From Betaproteobacteria bacterium (GTDB lineage Bacteria > Pseudomonadota > Gammaproteobacteria > Burkholderiales > Thiobacillaceae): a stretch of DNA of 64,000 nucleotides. The stretch is taken from the NCBI GenBank assembly GCA_016234655.1, contig JACRAU010000004.1, positions 124,001 through 188,000 on the forward strand, read 5' to 3'. The notes below the pieces were generated by a model. It was not told the DNA's origin. It did no database searches and saw only the letters and a program-made list of their open reading frames with translations. Each line of letters starts with the position of its first letter. The stretch's first letter is position 1. The position numbers and the translations under genes are program-made. Of the stretch, positions 55,531 through 64,000 are shown in pieces.

Positions 55531-56583
55531 TTAGACGGCAACCGTCGCCAGCGCGGCCGGTTGGGTCACGAAAGAAACCCGGTCGGCCATCTCGGCGGTC
55601 ATCTGCACCCGGCCCGCGCCGTCGACCAGCATGACCTGATGCACGCCCATGCGCCGGGCGACATCGACCCAGGCCTCGGGCCCGGCCACGACCAGGGCGG
55701 TGGCGGCGACGTCGGCCAGCGCGGCATCGGGATGGATCACCGTGACCGAGGCGACATGCCGCGCCGGCTGGCCGGTGCGCGGGTCGATGATGTGCGGATA
55801 GCGGCGGCCGCCGAATTCGCGGAAGCGCTCGTAGCTGCCGGAGGTGACCACCGCGCTGCGGCCGCTGACCGCCAAGGCCGCCAGCACGCCCTGGCCTTGC
55901 GGGTGGCGCACCCCGATCCGCCAGGGACTGCCGGCCTTGTCGCCGGACACGGCCAAGTTGCCGCCCAAGTTGACGATGGCGTTGCCCAGGCCTTGGGCCG
56001 CCAATCGGTCCAAGGCGCGGTCGAGCGCGACGCCCTTGGCATAGCCGCCGAGGTCCAGTTGCACGGCCGGGTTGCGGCTGGACACGCGTCGGCCGTCGAT
56101 GACCAGGTCGTCCATGCTCGGCGCCGCCGCGACCAAGGCGGCGATGCGTTCCGCGCGCGGCAGGGCGCCGCTCGGCATCTCGTCGTGGTGGAAGCCCCAC
56201 AGGCCGACCAGGCCGCCGATGGCCGGGTTGAACAGGCCGCCGCTCAAGCGCGCGAGTTCGGTCGCCTCGGTCAGCAGCGGCAGCAGCGAGGGCTCGACGG
56301 TATGCGCGGTGCCGGCCGCGAAGGCCGCGTTCAATTCGCACAGGCCGCCCGGCTTCCAGGCATGCCAGGCTTGGTTCTGCCATTGGAAGTCGCGGGCTAC
56401 GGCGGCGATGGCGCTGCGCGCCAAGGTTTGATCGCCATGCTCGACGCCGACATCGACCAGGGTGCCGAAGACGTACATCTCCTCGCTGGTCACGGTCGCG
56501 GCTCGGCCCAGGCCCCAACCCAGGCCGGGCAGCAGGCAGGCACCCAGGCCCAGTTTCAGGAAATCGCGACGGTTAAGCGACAT
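55531..56583 (-). CDS. apbE: FAD:protein FMN transferase
   Basis: This 350-residue protein has a Tat-like signal (SLNRRDFLKLGLGACLLPGL) and the ApbE signature VQLDLGGYAKGVALDRALD, with NIGGNLA-type motif NLGGNLAVSGDK and HIIDPRTGQPARHV. It attaches FMN to a Thr in partner proteins such as Rnf or Nqr subunits. In nif clusters it probably serves an Rnf complex that feeds electrons to nitrogenase. Part of the nif operon. Confidence 0.92.
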   Translation of the reverse strand: MSLNRRDFLKLGLGACLLPGLGWGLGRAATVTSEEMYVFGTLVDVGVEHGDQTLARSAIAAVARDFQWQNQAWHAWKPGGLCELNAAFAAGTAHTVEPSLLPLLTEATELARLSGGLFNPAIGGLVGLWGFHHDEMPSGALPRAERIAALVAAAPSMDDLVIDGRRVSSRNPAVQLDLGGYAKGVALDRALDRLAAQGLGNAIVNLGGNLAVSGDKAGSPWRIGVRHPQGQGVLAALAVSGRSAVVTSGSYERFREFGGRRYPHIIDPRTGQPARHVASVTVIHPDAALADVAATALVVAGPEAWVDVARRMGVHQVMLVDGAGRVQMTAEMADRVSFVTQPAALATVAV

Positions 56584-56612
56584 GACTCACCTCCAATCGG
56601 TTCAAACAAACT

Positions 56613-57035
56613 TCATCCCAGCACCGCGGCATAGGCCCGGCGCAGCAGTTCCATCTCCACCGGCATGCCGCCGATAGCCTCGGTGATCGCGATGAAGCGG
56701 CCGCCCAGCGCCTCGGCCTCGGCGAAGGGCGGGTCGATGGTGTCGATGCTGGTCAGGTAGACCGCGATCGGCCCGGACGGCGTGTGGACCAGGGCCTCGA
56801 ACTCGGCCTCGTGCGCCAGACTGCCGGCGGGCAACCCCAGGCGTTGCTCGGCCGCGCGCAGATAGACGTTGGGGTGATGCACGACCTGCGGCGCCTCGTC
56901 GTCGTTGATGTCGGACAAGGCCGGCAACGGGTCGAACGCGGTCACGCCGTGAGCGAAGCGGAGAAAGCGCACGCGGGCGCTGGTCTTCTGCTTGTGCACC
57001 AGCAGGAGCCGAAGGTCGTCGGGCAGCGCGTTCAT
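56613..57035 (-). CDS. Nif-operon protein of unknown function
   Basis: This 140-residue protein has LRLLLVHKQKTSARVRFLRF near the start, and a middle with QVVHHPNVYLRAAEQRLGLP and GPIAVYLTSIDTIDPPFAEA. No known motif or Cys cluster is seen. The intergenic spacing to the previous gene is 1 base and it is 29 bases from apbE, so it is in the operon. A role in nitrogen fixation is inference. Confidence 0.7.
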   Translation of the reverse strand: MNALPDDLRLLLVHKQKTSARVRFLRFAHGVTAFDPLPALSDINDDEAPQVVHHPNVYLRAAEQRLGLPAGSLAHEAEFEALVHTPSGPIAVYLTSIDTIDPPFAEAEALGGRFIAITEAIGGMPVEMELLRRAYAAVLG

Positions 57036-57036
57036 A

Positions 57037-57405
57037 TCAAATCATCGGCAACAGCCTGGCCTCGGCCTTGACCGTGGCGCCCCGGCCCCAGACGGTGACC
57101 GCCTCGACGAACCAGCCCGATTTGCTCGGGTGGCGCACGCAGATGTCGTACTCGGCGTAATAGCTGCCGTCGCTGTTGAAGATCAGCTTGCCGACCCGCT
57201 CGCCCAGGTGGTTGCGCCATATGCCCTCGTAGCCGGGCTGGCCGTTGGCCGGGTCGATCACCGTGGTGATCGCGGCGGCCTCCAGCCGGATGTCCGGCAG
57301 CCGGTCCGCCGCCACGTAGCGGGTCGCCTCGCCGCGCAGGGTCTCCACCAGGCGCCGGGCCATGGCCTCGGTCTCGGCGGGCAGCAGGCTGGCCACGGCG
57401 ATCAC
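57037..57405 (-). CDS. Nif-operon protein of unknown function
   Basis: This 122-residue protein starts at a GTG overlapping the ferredoxin stop (GTGA). Blocks include TEAMARRLVETLRGEATRYV and GKLIFNSDGSYYAEYDICVR, then GWFVEAVTVWGRGATVKAEA. It has one Cys and no known domain. It sits between a 2Fe-2S ferredoxin and another unknown nif-linked gene. Confidence 0.65.
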   Translation of the reverse strand: MIAVASLLPAETEAMARRLVETLRGEATRYVAADRLPDIRLEAAAITTVIDPANGQPGYEGIWRNHLGERVGKLIFNSDGSYYAEYDICVRHPSKSGWFVEAVTVWGRGATVKAEARLLPMI

Positions 57406-57725
57406 CAGATGTCGGCCGGCACGATCAGCCGCTCGACCGGCTGGCCGCCGAGCAGATGCTCGTCGAAGATCGCGTTGACGTCGTCCTTGGTCACCCCGCC
57501 GTACATCACCCCTTCCGGATAGACCAGGACGCTGGGGCCGCTGCCGCAAGGGCCGAGGCAACCGGTGGCGGTGATGGCCACCTTGTCGAAGCACTGGCGC
57601 TGCTGGAACTGGAAATAGAACTCGTCCAGCACATCGCGGCAACCCTTCTCGGTGCACGAGCTTCTGGGGTGGCCCGGCGGTCGGGCCTGGGAACAAACGA
57701 ATACGTGTTTTTCTGGTCTGGGCAT
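57402..57725 (-). CDS. Shethna-type [2Fe-2S] ferredoxin
   Basis: This 107-residue thioredoxin-like ferredoxin has the ligand Cys in HVFVCSQARPPGHPRSSC and ATGCLGPCGSGPSVLVYPEG, as in the Azotobacter Shethna I protein. It ends VERLIVPADIW. These proteins transfer electrons and are common in nif clusters, where a nitrogenase-protective role is known for FeSII but not this type. It is the first gene after a palindromic repeat in the operon. Confidence 0.92.
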   Translation of the reverse strand: MPRPEKHVFVCSQARPPGHPRSSCTEKGCRDVLDEFYFQFQQRQCFDKVAITATGCLGPCGSGPSVLVYPEGVMYGGVTKDDVNAIFDEHLLGGQPVERLIVPADIW

Positions 57726-57764
57726 GGTGTTTTCCTAATTAGCTGCAATGTATTGGATGCGTTT

Positions 57765-57827
57765 CCCTCTCCCCCAGCCCCTCCCCCGCATGCGGGGGAG
57801 GGGTGCGCGGCAGCGCGGGAGAGGGCG
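57765..57827. repeat. GC-rich palindromic repeat between ferredoxin genes
   Basis: Contains the 26-bp palindrome CCCCTCCCCCGC / GCGGGGGAGGGG around AT (57778-57803), followed by GCGCGGGAGAGGG. Same family as the repeats inside hsdM and the SagB-like gene, but here intergenic. It may act as an attenuator within the nif operon. Confidence 0.8.
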
Positions 57828-57853
57828 ACTTCAAACAAGTCATACAAGCGAAA

Positions 57854-58144
57854 TCAAACCGCCAGCGGCATGGCCTCGTGGCTATGACACTGCTTCGGGC
57901 AGACCCGGCCGCAGGCGCCGCAGCCGATGCAGTCCAGCGCGTTTTTCAGCGACATGACGCTCATCTGGTCTTCGTCGAGGTCTTCGTCCAACTCGTCTTC
58001 CTCGCGGTCGACTAGCTCGAACACATCGCGCGGGCAGACCTTGTAGCAGCGGCCGCAGCCGATGCAGGTCTTCTGGTTGATGTCGACCACGAAGGTCGGC
58101 GTCCAACTGGCGCCGCCGCGGGTCAATGCGGTATAGGCATCCAT
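57854..58144 (-). CDS. fdxB: Ferredoxin III, nif-specific
   Basis: This 96-residue protein has two 4Fe-4S motifs: CIGCGRCYKVCPRDVFELV and CIGCGACGRVCPKQC, separated by an acidic loop (DREEDELDEDLDEDQ). This is FdxB-type ferredoxin III of nif clusters. It starts MDAYTALTRGGASWTP. Its ATG overlaps the preceding gene stop (TGATG). It likely donates electrons to nitrogenase or cofactor assembly. Confidence 0.92.
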   Translation of the reverse strand: MDAYTALTRGGASWTPTFVVDINQKTCIGCGRCYKVCPRDVFELVDREEDELDEDLDEDQMSVMSLKNALDCIGCGACGRVCPKQCHSHEAMPLAV

Positions 58145-58359
58145 CACGCACCCCCGTTCTGCACGGCGTTGAGCTTGGCGCTGGCGTCGGCCCAGGCCTT
58201 GCAGGCGTCGTAGGTGGATTGGGCGATGCCCGGAATCTCGTGGTAAGCCGCCGGCAGGCGGTCCTCGACCAGATCGTGCAACTGCGAGGCCCATTCGCTG
58301 GCCACGCGCTTGAGTTTCTTGACCTCCTTGTCGAGGTCCTTCAGCTCTGCTTCCGTCAT
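58144..58359 (-). CDS. CCE_0567-family small metal-binding protein
   Basis: This 71-residue protein forms a helical hairpin: TEAELKDLDKEVKKLKRVAS, QLHDLVEDRLPAAYHEIPG, QSTYDACKAWADASAKL. It matches the CCE_0567 family of nif clusters, which binds metal in an antiparallel helical dimer. ATG 58359 is chosen over an upstream reading MRRKEQN. It overlaps fdxB by 1 base. Confidence 0.85.
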   Translation of the reverse strand: MTEAELKDLDKEVKKLKRVASEWASQLHDLVEDRLPAAYHEIPGIAQSTYDACKAWADASAKLNAVQNGGA

Positions 58360-58382
58360 GTTTTGCTCCTTACGTCGCAACA

Positions 58383-58450
58383 GTGAGGCGCCAGGCGTGA
58401 GGCGTAAGGGGCAAACCTGCCATGCCCTCGCCTCACCCCTACCGCCTCAC
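58383..58450. repeat. GTGAGGCG inverted repeat
   Basis: The left arm GTGAGGCGTAAGGGG (58397-58411) pairs with CCCCTACCGCCTCAC (58436-58450) at 13 of 15 positions. Two further GTGAGGCG/CGCCTCAC units flank it. A stable hairpin between two nif genes, possibly an mRNA stabiliser or terminator. Confidence 0.7.
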
Positions 58451-58459
58451 CCCTCACGC

Positions 58460-58927
58460 TCACAGCCCGGCCACTGCCGGATGCTCGCCAATGATCTCCA
58501 GCGACACCGACAGGAACTTGTCGGCCTCGTCCTTCATCTTGGAGAAGCTATCGAAGCTGAAGCGGTGCACGTCGCGCAGGGTGCGGTCGAGCACCACCAG
58601 CTTGCCCACGGTGATCAGCGCGCGACCGAAGCCCTCGTGGGTGATGTTGAGCATCGGCACCGCCATCAACTTGCATTCCTTCTCGATCAAGCTGGCGATG
58701 GCGTTGTAGAAGGCCTTCACCCGGGCCAGGGTCTCGTCGTCCGGATCGCCGATCACCGGGATCTCGCGCCGTTGTTCCTTGGTCTTCACGAACGGGGCCA
58801 GGATGCGCTCGACCGGCCAGCCGTCGTAGGTGCCATAGTTGTCGATGGCGCGCATCTGCTTGACCATCTCATGGATGAAGTCGGTGGTAAAAATGGGGTC
58901 TTGTTCGACGACGGCAGCTTCAGTCAT
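58460..58927 (-). CDS. NifX-associated protein (DUF269)
   Basis: This 155-residue protein belongs to the DUF269 family typically next to nifX: DPIFTTDFIHEMVKQMRAID, GTYDGWPVERILAPFVKTKE, and KEC-type segment ECKLMAVPMLNITHEGFGRA. It may assist FeMo-cofactor trafficking. The ATG at 58927 overlaps the RseC-like gene's stop (ATGA). Confidence 0.93.
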   Translation of the reverse strand: MTEAAVVEQDPIFTTDFIHEMVKQMRAIDNYGTYDGWPVERILAPFVKTKEQRREIPVIGDPDDETLARVKAFYNAIASLIEKECKLMAVPMLNITHEGFGRALITVGKLVVLDRTLRDVHRFSFDSFSKMKDEADKFLSVSLEIIGEHPAVAGL

Positions 58928-59355
58928 GGTGTTTCTCCTTGGGCAATGGAATCGGATAGGGGGCGCGCCTGCATGCGCGGGGTGCGGCCGACGCGACGAG
59001 CGATGACCAGGCCAACTACGATGCCCAGCGCCATGCCGGCTACGGCAGCGGCATCGCCCAAGCCGGCCATGAGACTGGCGCCGAGCACGGCCAGGATCAT
59101 GGGCAGCAGATAGACCAGCACGCCGGCCTTGATCAGTTCGGCCTCGTCGACGGCCACCAGCAATTCATCGCCAACCTTGGCCGCTGTCTTGCACATCACC
59201 GGCACCGTCTGCTGTCGACGCGAGAAATACTTGCCCAGGCCGGAGACGCCGCAGGCGCTCTTGGCCTGGCAGGCGCCGCAGCCGGACTGCTCGCTCGGCT
59301 CGACCCAGGCGATGCCGTAATCCATGGCGACGATGCGAACGCGGGTTTCGATCAT
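58924..59355 (-). CDS. RseC/MucC-type membrane protein
   Basis: This 143-residue protein has an N-terminal domain with a Cys cluster (SGCGACQAKSACGVSG) and two C-terminal membrane helices (GVLVYLLPMILAVLGASLMA, AAVAGMALGIVVGLVIARRV). This is the RseC/MucC architecture. In other organisms RseC reduces SoxR with the Rnf-like Rsx complex, so in this nif operon it probably works with an Rnf electron-transfer chain. ATG 59355 is chosen over longer readings. Confidence 0.88.
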   Translation of the reverse strand: MIETRVRIVAMDYGIAWVEPSEQSGCGACQAKSACGVSGLGKYFSRRQQTVPVMCKTAAKVGDELLVAVDEAELIKAGVLVYLLPMILAVLGASLMAGLGDAAAVAGMALGIVVGLVIARRVGRTPRMQARPLSDSIAQGETP

Positions 59356-59476
59356 GGCGTGCTCCTGAAGCGAGGCAATATGGCCGCGATCCAGTCCGAC
59401 AGGCGGAACGGCGTGCCCATCGACGAAGGACAATGGGCCAGGTGCTTGCGCCGTAGCGTGCGTGCGGACATCGGGA

Positions 59477-59947
59477 TCATTCCGACCACCCCTCCTCGTC
59501 CATGGCCGAGAAGCGGTCGGCACCGGCGCCCTCGCGCTTGAGGTGCTTGGCCATCCAGGCCGGCGGCTCGTTCAACAGACTGTGGTTCAGGCCGCAGAGC
59601 AAGGCGTCGATCGGCTCGCCCTCTTCCACCTTCATCGGCTGGATGCCGGCGGCGAGCAACTGCTTCACCGCCGAGGCGCCGACCGCGTTGCAGTACACCG
59701 CCGCGCAGCCGTCGAGCAGCGCGATCTTGCTCGCCAACTTGCCTTCGTGGCCGTCCATCGCGGTGTCGCTGTCGTGGAACTCGACCACCTCGATCATCCG
59801 CGCGTCGTCCGCCGACAACTCGTAGAGGACAAAGGCCTCGGCCGCGCCGAAGTGCTGATCCACTTGCTTGCGGTCGGTGCTGGCGAAGGCGATCTTCACC
59901 GTCATCGGTTTCTCCTCAGTGGACGTGACCAGGCGCAGATGGCGCAT
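59477..59947 (-). CDS. nifX: Nitrogen fixation protein NifX
   Basis: This 156-residue protein has the NifX/NafY core: [28 protein letters not shown], and [20 protein letters not shown]. NifX carries FeMo-cofactor precursors between NifEN and apo-nitrogenase. The ATG at 59947 is chosen because GGAGGAAAC lies just upstream and NifX usually has a short N-terminal extension; ATG 59905 with GAGGAGAAA is the alternative. It overlaps nifN by 32 bases. Confidence 0.94.
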   Translation of the reverse strand: MRHLRLVTSTEEKPMTVKIAFASTDRKQVDQHFGAAEAFVLYELSADDARMIEVVEFHDSDTAMDGHEGKLASKIALLDGCAAVYCNAVGASAVKQLLAAGIQPMKVEEGEPIDALLCGLNHSLLNEPPAWMAKHLKREGAGADRFSAMDEEGWSE

Positions 59948-61310
59948 GTCGGGTTTCCTCCGGCCGCGTCGCGTAGATCGAGCGGTAGGGCTCGATCTCG
60001 CCGTGGCCTTGGCTGACCATCAGATTGGCCAGGTCGAACAAGGCCTGGCGCGTGCCCTTGTAACCGACCCACAGCCGCTGGTAGCCGCCGATCAGGTCGT
60101 ATTGCGGAAAGCCGGCGCGGAACAGCGGCAGGCCCAGGCGCTGCGCGGTGTCGGCCGCATGCGAATTGCTGATGATGAGATCGGCCCCGACCTCGCGCAC
60201 CGTCTTCTCCAGGTCTTCCAGGTCGCCCAGCTTCACCTGCGCGGTGGGCAGCTTCTCCAGGATGGGCGACTTGGCCGGCGCCACGGCGGCCACCACCTCG
60301 CAGCCCATGCCGGCCACCAGCTCGGCCATGGCGTAGAGCAGGTCCGGGTCGGCGGCGATGGCGACGCGGGCGAAGCCGAGCATGAAATGGGTATCCACCA
60401 TCGCGTCCTGCAACTGGTTGCGCTGGCGCTCGATCTTTTCCGGCACCGGCTTGCCGGCGATCTCGGCCAAGGCGGCGACGAAGGCATCCACCGCCGCCAG
60501 GCCCATCAGGCTGTCGAAGCGGTAGTCCGGCACCAAGCTGCGCTCCTTGAGCAGGTCGGCCGCCGGATAGAGCGAGTGGCCGATCACCAAAGTGGCGACC
60601 GATTCGCCCAGGGTCGGGATCTCGGACACCGGCGTGCCGCCGACGGTGAGCGGGCTGAACTCCAACTCGGTCAGGTGGCCGTCGAGCGAATCGGAGATGT
60701 CCGGCAACACCAAGGGGCGCAGGCCGAAGGCCTCGATCAGTTCCTTGATGTGTTCCAGGTCGCCCGGCGTCAGCAGCGAGCCGGCCAGCACGTTGACCTG
60801 TTTCTTGCGCTTGCCCGCCACCCGCGTGCCCTCCGGCACCAGGTGTTCGATCACCGCCTTCACCGCCAGGGCATAGCCGCTCTCCAGGCAACCGGTGAAG
60901 TCCGGCGTGTTTACCGGCACCACCGGGATGTCGTTGAACTCGGGATACTGCTCGCGGAAGTCCTTCACCAGGCGGCGGATGTCGGTACCCTGGGTCTCCG
61001 ACAGACCGGTGGTCGGCAGGCCGATCAAGGCCGGCCGGCTCTTCTCGGCGATGGTCTTGAGGCCCTGTATCACGTTGTCGTCGGCCGACAGCACCGTGGC
61101 CACCTGGTCCATGGCCGTGGTCTGCAAGGGCACCGGCTCGCGGAAGTGGCGGACGAAGAACACCTTGCCGAAGGCGGTGCAGCCCTGCGAACCGTGCATC
61201 ATCGGAATACTGCGGTTGATGCCGAGGAAGGCGAGCGAGGCGCCGACCGGCTGGCTGACCTTGAGCGGGTTGACCGACAGCGCCTTGCTGCGTTTGATGA
61301 TCTCGGCCAT
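59916..61310 (-). CDS. nifN: Nitrogenase cofactor scaffold NifN
   Basis: This 464-residue protein starts [20 protein letters not shown] and has [20 protein letters not shown], the conserved HGSQGC motif of NifK/Nif[21 protein letters not shown] is typical of the C-terminal third. With NifE it forms the tetramer on which FeMo-cofactor is finished. It is 2 bases downstream of nifE. Confidence 0.97.
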   Translation of the reverse strand: MAEIIKRSKALSVNPLKVSQPVGASLAFLGINRSIPMMHGSQGCTAFGKVFFVRHFREPVPLQTTAMDQVATVLSADDNVIQGLKTIAEKSRPALIGLPTTGLSETQGTDIRRLVKDFREQYPEFNDIPVVPVNTPDFTGCLESGYALAVKAVIEHLVPEGTRVAGKRKKQVNVLAGSLLTPGDLEHIKELIEAFGLRPLVLPDISDSLDGHLTELEFSPLTVGGTPVSEIPTLGESVATLVIGHSLYPAADLLKERSLVPDYRFDSLMGLAAVDAFVAALAEIAGKPVPEKIERQRNQLQDAMVDTHFMLGFARVAIAADPDLLYAMAELVAGMGCEVVAAVAPAKSPILEKLPTAQVKLGDLEDLEKTVREVGADLIISNSHAADTAQRLGLPLFRAGFPQYDLIGGYQRLWVGYKGTRQALFDLANLMVSQGHGEIEPYRSIYATRPEETRHAPSAPGHVH

Positions 61311-61311
61311 G

Positions 61312-62718
61312 TCAGACCCCCACCTCGACGCCCGGTACCGTCGGCTTGGCCCACGGCGCCGGCTGGCGCACCGCCTGCCACACCGGGCTTTCCATGGTCA
61401 GCGCCAGTTGCCGGGCCAGCTCGACCATGCCCATATAGCCCTCGTAGGGGAATTCGCGTTCCTGGTTGATGTCGAGGAAGGGGATGCGCGCCTTGAGCGC
61501 GGTGTACATATTGCGGCCGCCGGCGATCAGGATGTCGGCTTGGTATTCCTTGACGATGCCGATCAGGGCCTTGGGGCTGCCGTCGGTGATCATCTTGGTC
61601 TTGTCGCCCATCAGCTCCTGGATGCGGGCCTTGTCTTCCTCGGTCGACTTGTTGGTGCCGGTGGCGACCACGTCCATGCCCAGGTCTTGCAGGGCGGAGA
61701 CGATGGACCAGGACTTGACGCCGCCGGTGTAGAGCAGCACCCGCTTGCCTTTCAAGCGCGCGCGCCAGGGTTCCAATGCGGCATTCACCCGGGCCTCTTC
61801 GCGCGCGATCATCTTTTCCACCCGCTCGGTCAGTGAAGGGTCGCCGATCAGGCGGGCGAATTCGCGGAAGGCGTGCGAGGTGTCGGTGACGCCGTAGAAG
61901 CTGCCCTCGAAGAAGGGCACCTGGTAGGTCGATTCCATCTTGCGCGCGACGTTGAGCAGGGCCTTGGCGCAGACCACCATGTTGACCCTGGCCTTATGCA
62001 TGGTCTGCACGTCCTGGAAACGGGTATCGCCCGACAGGGTGCACAGGATGCGCAGGCCCAGCTCGTCGAACAAGGGCAGCACGTGCCAGAACTCGCCGGC
62101 GATGTTGTATTCGCCGATCAGGTTGACGTCGTGCACGGCGATGCCGGGGCGCTGAGCATCGGGCGGGATCGGATCGGGCTCGCGGGTGCCTATCACGTAC
62201 TTGAACATGGACTCGCCGGCGATGCGGTTGCCCAGGTTCTTGGTGCCGTAGAAGCCGGCGCAATCGACCGGCACCACCGGCACGCCGACCCGCTCGGCGG
62301 CGGCCTTGCACACGGCATCGAGGTCGTCGCCGACCAGGGCCGGCACGCAGGTGTTGTAGACGAAGACGGCGGGCGGCGCGTAGTCGTCGACCGCCTGCTT
62401 GATCGCATGGAACAGCCGCTTCTCGCTGCGGCCCATGATCACGTCCTGTTCGGTCAGGTCGGTGGTCATGCCGATCTTGTATAGGGTCGGGCCGCTGGAA
62501 CGGGTGCCGCGGTTGTCCCAGCTCGAACCCGCGCAGGCGATGGGGCCGTGCACGATATGTGCGACATCGGCGATGGGCAGCAGCGCGATCTGCGCGCCGT
62601 CGAAGGAACAGCCGCCGGCGGTGGCGCCGGGCTTGGGCTTGGCGCAGCCGGACTTCGACTTGGTGTTGTGGGAGCACGCGGGCTCGTTCAACAACTCGGC
62701 GATCTGTTTGGCTTGCAT
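61312..62718 (-). CDS. nifE: Nitrogenase cofactor scaffold NifE
   Basis: This 468-residue protein has the Cys-containing [20 protein letters not shown] and [14 protein letters not shown], then [20 protein letters not shown] and [19 protein letters not shown], all diagnostic of NifE. The ATG at 62718 ([10 protein letters not shown]) is preferred over upstream in-frame starts. It forms an alpha2beta2 complex with NifN. It is the first gene of the minus-strand nif operon, behind a sigma-54 promoter. Confidence 0.97.
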   Translation of the reverse strand: MQAKQIAELLNEPACSHNTKSKSGCAKPKPGATAGGCSFDGAQIALLPIADVAHIVHGPIACAGSSWDNRGTRSSGPTLYKIGMTTDLTEQDVIMGRSEKRLFHAIKQAVDDYAPPAVFVYNTCVPALVGDDLDAVCKAAAERVGVPVVPVDCAGFYGTKNLGNRIAGESMFKYVIGTREPDPIPPDAQRPGIAVHDVNLIGEYNIAGEFWHVLPLFDELGLRILCTLSGDTRFQDVQTMHKARVNMVVCAKALLNVARKMESTYQVPFFEGSFYGVTDTSHAFREFARLIGDPSLTERVEKMIAREEARVNAALEPWRARLKGKRVLLYTGGVKSWSIVSALQDLGMDVVATGTNKSTEEDKARIQELMGDKTKMITDGSPKALIGIVKEYQADILIAGGRNMYTALKARIPFLDINQEREFPYEGYMGMVELARQLALTMESPVWQAVRQPAPWAKPTVPGVEVGV

Positions 62719-62751
62719 GGCGTTCACCCAAGATGGTCTCAGGCTGACCAA

Positions 62752-62767
62752 TGCAATGCCCATGCCA
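62752..62767 (-). promoter_or_regulatory. Sigma-54 promoter of nifE
   Basis: On the minus strand it reads TGGCATGGGCATTGCA. The GG and GC are 10 bases apart, as the -24/-12 elements require, and it differs from the consensus TGGCACG-N4-TTGCA by one base. It lies 33 bases upstream of the nifE ATG. Confidence 0.85.
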
Positions 62768-62811
62768 AGCGGCATGAGCTTGATTTCAGTGGGGTTTCCG
62801 GATTACGGCCG

Positions 62812-62827
62812 TGTCGCAAACCCGACA
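62812..62827. promoter_or_regulatory. NifA upstream activator sequence
   Basis: TGT-N10-ACA (TGTCGCAAACCCGACA), the NifA binding consensus, centred about 60 bases upstream of the -24/-12 element. With that promoter it forms a complete NifA/sigma-54 control region for nifE. Confidence 0.8.
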
Positions 62828-62883
62828 TCGCGGGCCGGCGCTGGCCGATGGCCGACAATACGCCGGCCATCGCCACTCGGCGT

Positions 62884-64000
62884 TCAGTATGCCGACTGCT
62901 CCGGCGGAAACTTGATCACGCCGGCCAAGGCGGGCGGCGCCGCCTTGGCGCCGGCCGGCTCGGCCGCCGCTTCAGCCTTCAGCGGCACATCGAGCGAACC
63001 GGCGCGGCTGGCCACCCTGGCCCGGATGCGGTCGGCCGCCAGGATCGGCAAGATCGGCTCGTTGCTCTTTTCCGGGCGGACGATGGCCTCGATCAAGACC
63101 TGCTCGCCGGTGAACGCGGTGCCGACCGTTTCGATGCGCTCCCTCGGCACCTCGGGGATGTCGTTGAGTTGATCGACCAGCACGCCGAACACACCGTTGT
63201 CGCTGCCGTCGTCAACCACCACGACATCGCTGCCGGTGCAGGGGGTCTCGGGCGACAACAGCTTGCCCAGGTTGACTACGACGATGGGCTTGCCCTGCCA
63301 CATCACATAACCGACGCAGCAATCGGGCGCGCCGGGGATGTTGATCGTGCCTTGCAGGTCGATCGCCTCGGCGATATGTTCGCTGCGCAGGCCGAACCAA
63401 TGGCCGCCGACGGTGAAGGTCGCGACATCTACCGCGTCGCCGCTGGCCCGCGCCCGTTGCTGGGTGTGGCGGACATTGCCGGCCGGCAGCCCGGCCGCCT
63501 TGCCGACCTCGCCGAGCGGGATGAAGATCAAGGCGATGGCGCCGACGCCGGGATATTCCCGATAGCCGCGCGAGGTGCGGGCGCCGACCGCGTAATATTG
63601 CCCGTCCAGCGCAACGATGTTGGCCATGCCCTCGCCGGCCGGCGCGAAGAAGGCCGCGTCCAGGGCGAGTTGATCGCCCGGCCGGTATTTGTCGGTGGCC
63701 GCGATCACTTGCTGCTGCCGGTCGCAGAACACGCCCAGGCAACCGGGCGGCACCTCGCCCTGCTCGTTGCGCGGCAACGCGTCGCGCAGCATGGCGCTGA
63801 ACTGCGGCGTGGCGTCGAACACGATGCCGATGCCGCCGACCACGCGCTGGCTGTCGGGCGCGCGCAGCGCGGCGCCGTAGATGTAGGTGTAGGCCTGGTC
63901 GTACAGGGCGGTGCGGGCAAAAGGCGATACCTGATAGCTGCCGGAAGCGGACAGGCTCAGGGTGCGGCGCACCCAGTCGTCGCCGAGCACGCTGCCGATC
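62884..64000 (-). CDS. Cache/CheW-domain protein (partial)
   Basis: The frame stays open to the window edge, so the N-terminus is missing. The N-terminal part seen (residues RVVGGIGIVFDATPQFSAML and QQQVIAATDKYRPGDQLALD) resembles a dCache sensor domain. The C-terminal part has a CheW fold with TFTVGGHWFGLRSEHIAEAI and CVGYVMWQGKPIVVVNLGKL, then an Ala-Pro-rich tail. Such Cache-CheW proteins couple ligand sensing to chemotaxis signalling. It lies upstream of, and collinear with, nifE. Confidence 0.8.
   Translation of the reverse strand, partial: IGSVLGDDWVRRTLSLSASGSYQVSPFARTALYDQAYTYIYGAALRAPDSQRVVGGIGIVFDATPQFSAMLRDALPRNEQGEVPPGCLGVFCDRQQQVIAATDKYRPGDQLALDAAFFAPAGEGMANIVALDGQYYAVGARTSRGYREYPGVGAIALIFIPLGEVGKAAGLPAGNVRHTQQRARASGDAVDVATFTVGGHWFGLRSEHIAEAIDLQGTINIPGAPDCCVGYVMWQGKPIVVVNLGKLLSPETPCTGSDVVVVDDGSDNGVFGVLVDQLNDIPEVPRERIETVGTAFTGEQVLIEAIVRPEKSNEPILPILAADRIRARVASRAGSLDVPLKAEAAAEPAGAKAAPPALAGVIKFPPEQSAY

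Overview
The window is high-GC chromosomal DNA. The mix of genes (nifENX with the 2Fe-2S and 4Fe-4S nif ferredoxins, RlmD, LysC, PrfC, YccA, HU, many c-di-GMP and chemotaxis proteins) suggests a nitrogen-fixing betaproteobacterium. That placement is inferred from gene content and codon style; no 16S gene is present.

1-11.5 kb is an accessory locus dominated by orphan proteins. An ECF sigma factor precedes an 1100-residue protein with a long Pro-Thr linker. Next come a phage tail-collar-domain protein without any phage, a second Pro-Thr-linker protein, two of three paralogous ~207-residue proteins (the third lies 3.4 kb further on), a Sec-exported EndoU-type ribonuclease with a small YacL-like putative immunity protein, and three secreted unknowns. 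This is the best candidate in the window for an undescribed system, probably a surface or secreted competition or interaction apparatus.

11.5-16.9 kb is a tight operon of a GT2 glycosyltransferase, two ArnT-like membrane glycosyltransferases and two PAP2 phosphatases, probably for lipid or lipid A glycosylation. 17-21.3 kb holds housekeeping genes: nitroreductase, DUF455 ferritin-like protein, 6-phosphogluconolactonase, a PolB-like exonuclease and RlmD. 21.3-27.3 kb is a more AT-rich island: a NADP-binding reductase, truncated haemoglobin, branched-chain-aminotransferase-like enzyme, acetolactate-synthase-like enzyme and an unrecognised protein, facing a TetR regulator across an AT-rich 322-bp gap. 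It looks like a small acquired pathway.

27.4-41 kb is mostly core: YccA, LysC, tRNA-Ser, a DNA glycosylase, HU, an MCP-PilZ chemoreceptor, tRNA-Arg, tRNA-Asp, Hpt and HD-GYP signalling proteins, a ROK kinase, SseB-like protein, GlcD-like oxidase, PrfC and a GIY-YIG protein. 40.9-52.1 kb is a toxin-antitoxin and type I restriction island (hsdM, hsdS, DUF6978/DUF1828-like pair, fic, rhuM, hsdR). It contains three fossil gene ends: a GIY-YIG 3' end after the toxin-antitoxin pair, an hsdS 3' end before fic, and an hsdR 5' end before rhuM. These record stepwise insertion or recombination of accessory modules.

52.3-62.8 kb is a nif accessory operon on the minus strand. It starts at nifE, behind a sigma-54 promoter and a NifA-type upstream site, and runs nifE-nifN-nifX-RseC-DUF269-CCE_0567-fdxB-2Fe2S ferredoxin-unknowns-ApbE-NifZ-like-SagB-like-unknown-ankyrin. 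The window ends in a CheW-domain sensor protein. A GC-rich palindromic repeat family is inserted in frame in hsdM (twice) and in the SagB-like gene (twice), and occurs once between nif genes.
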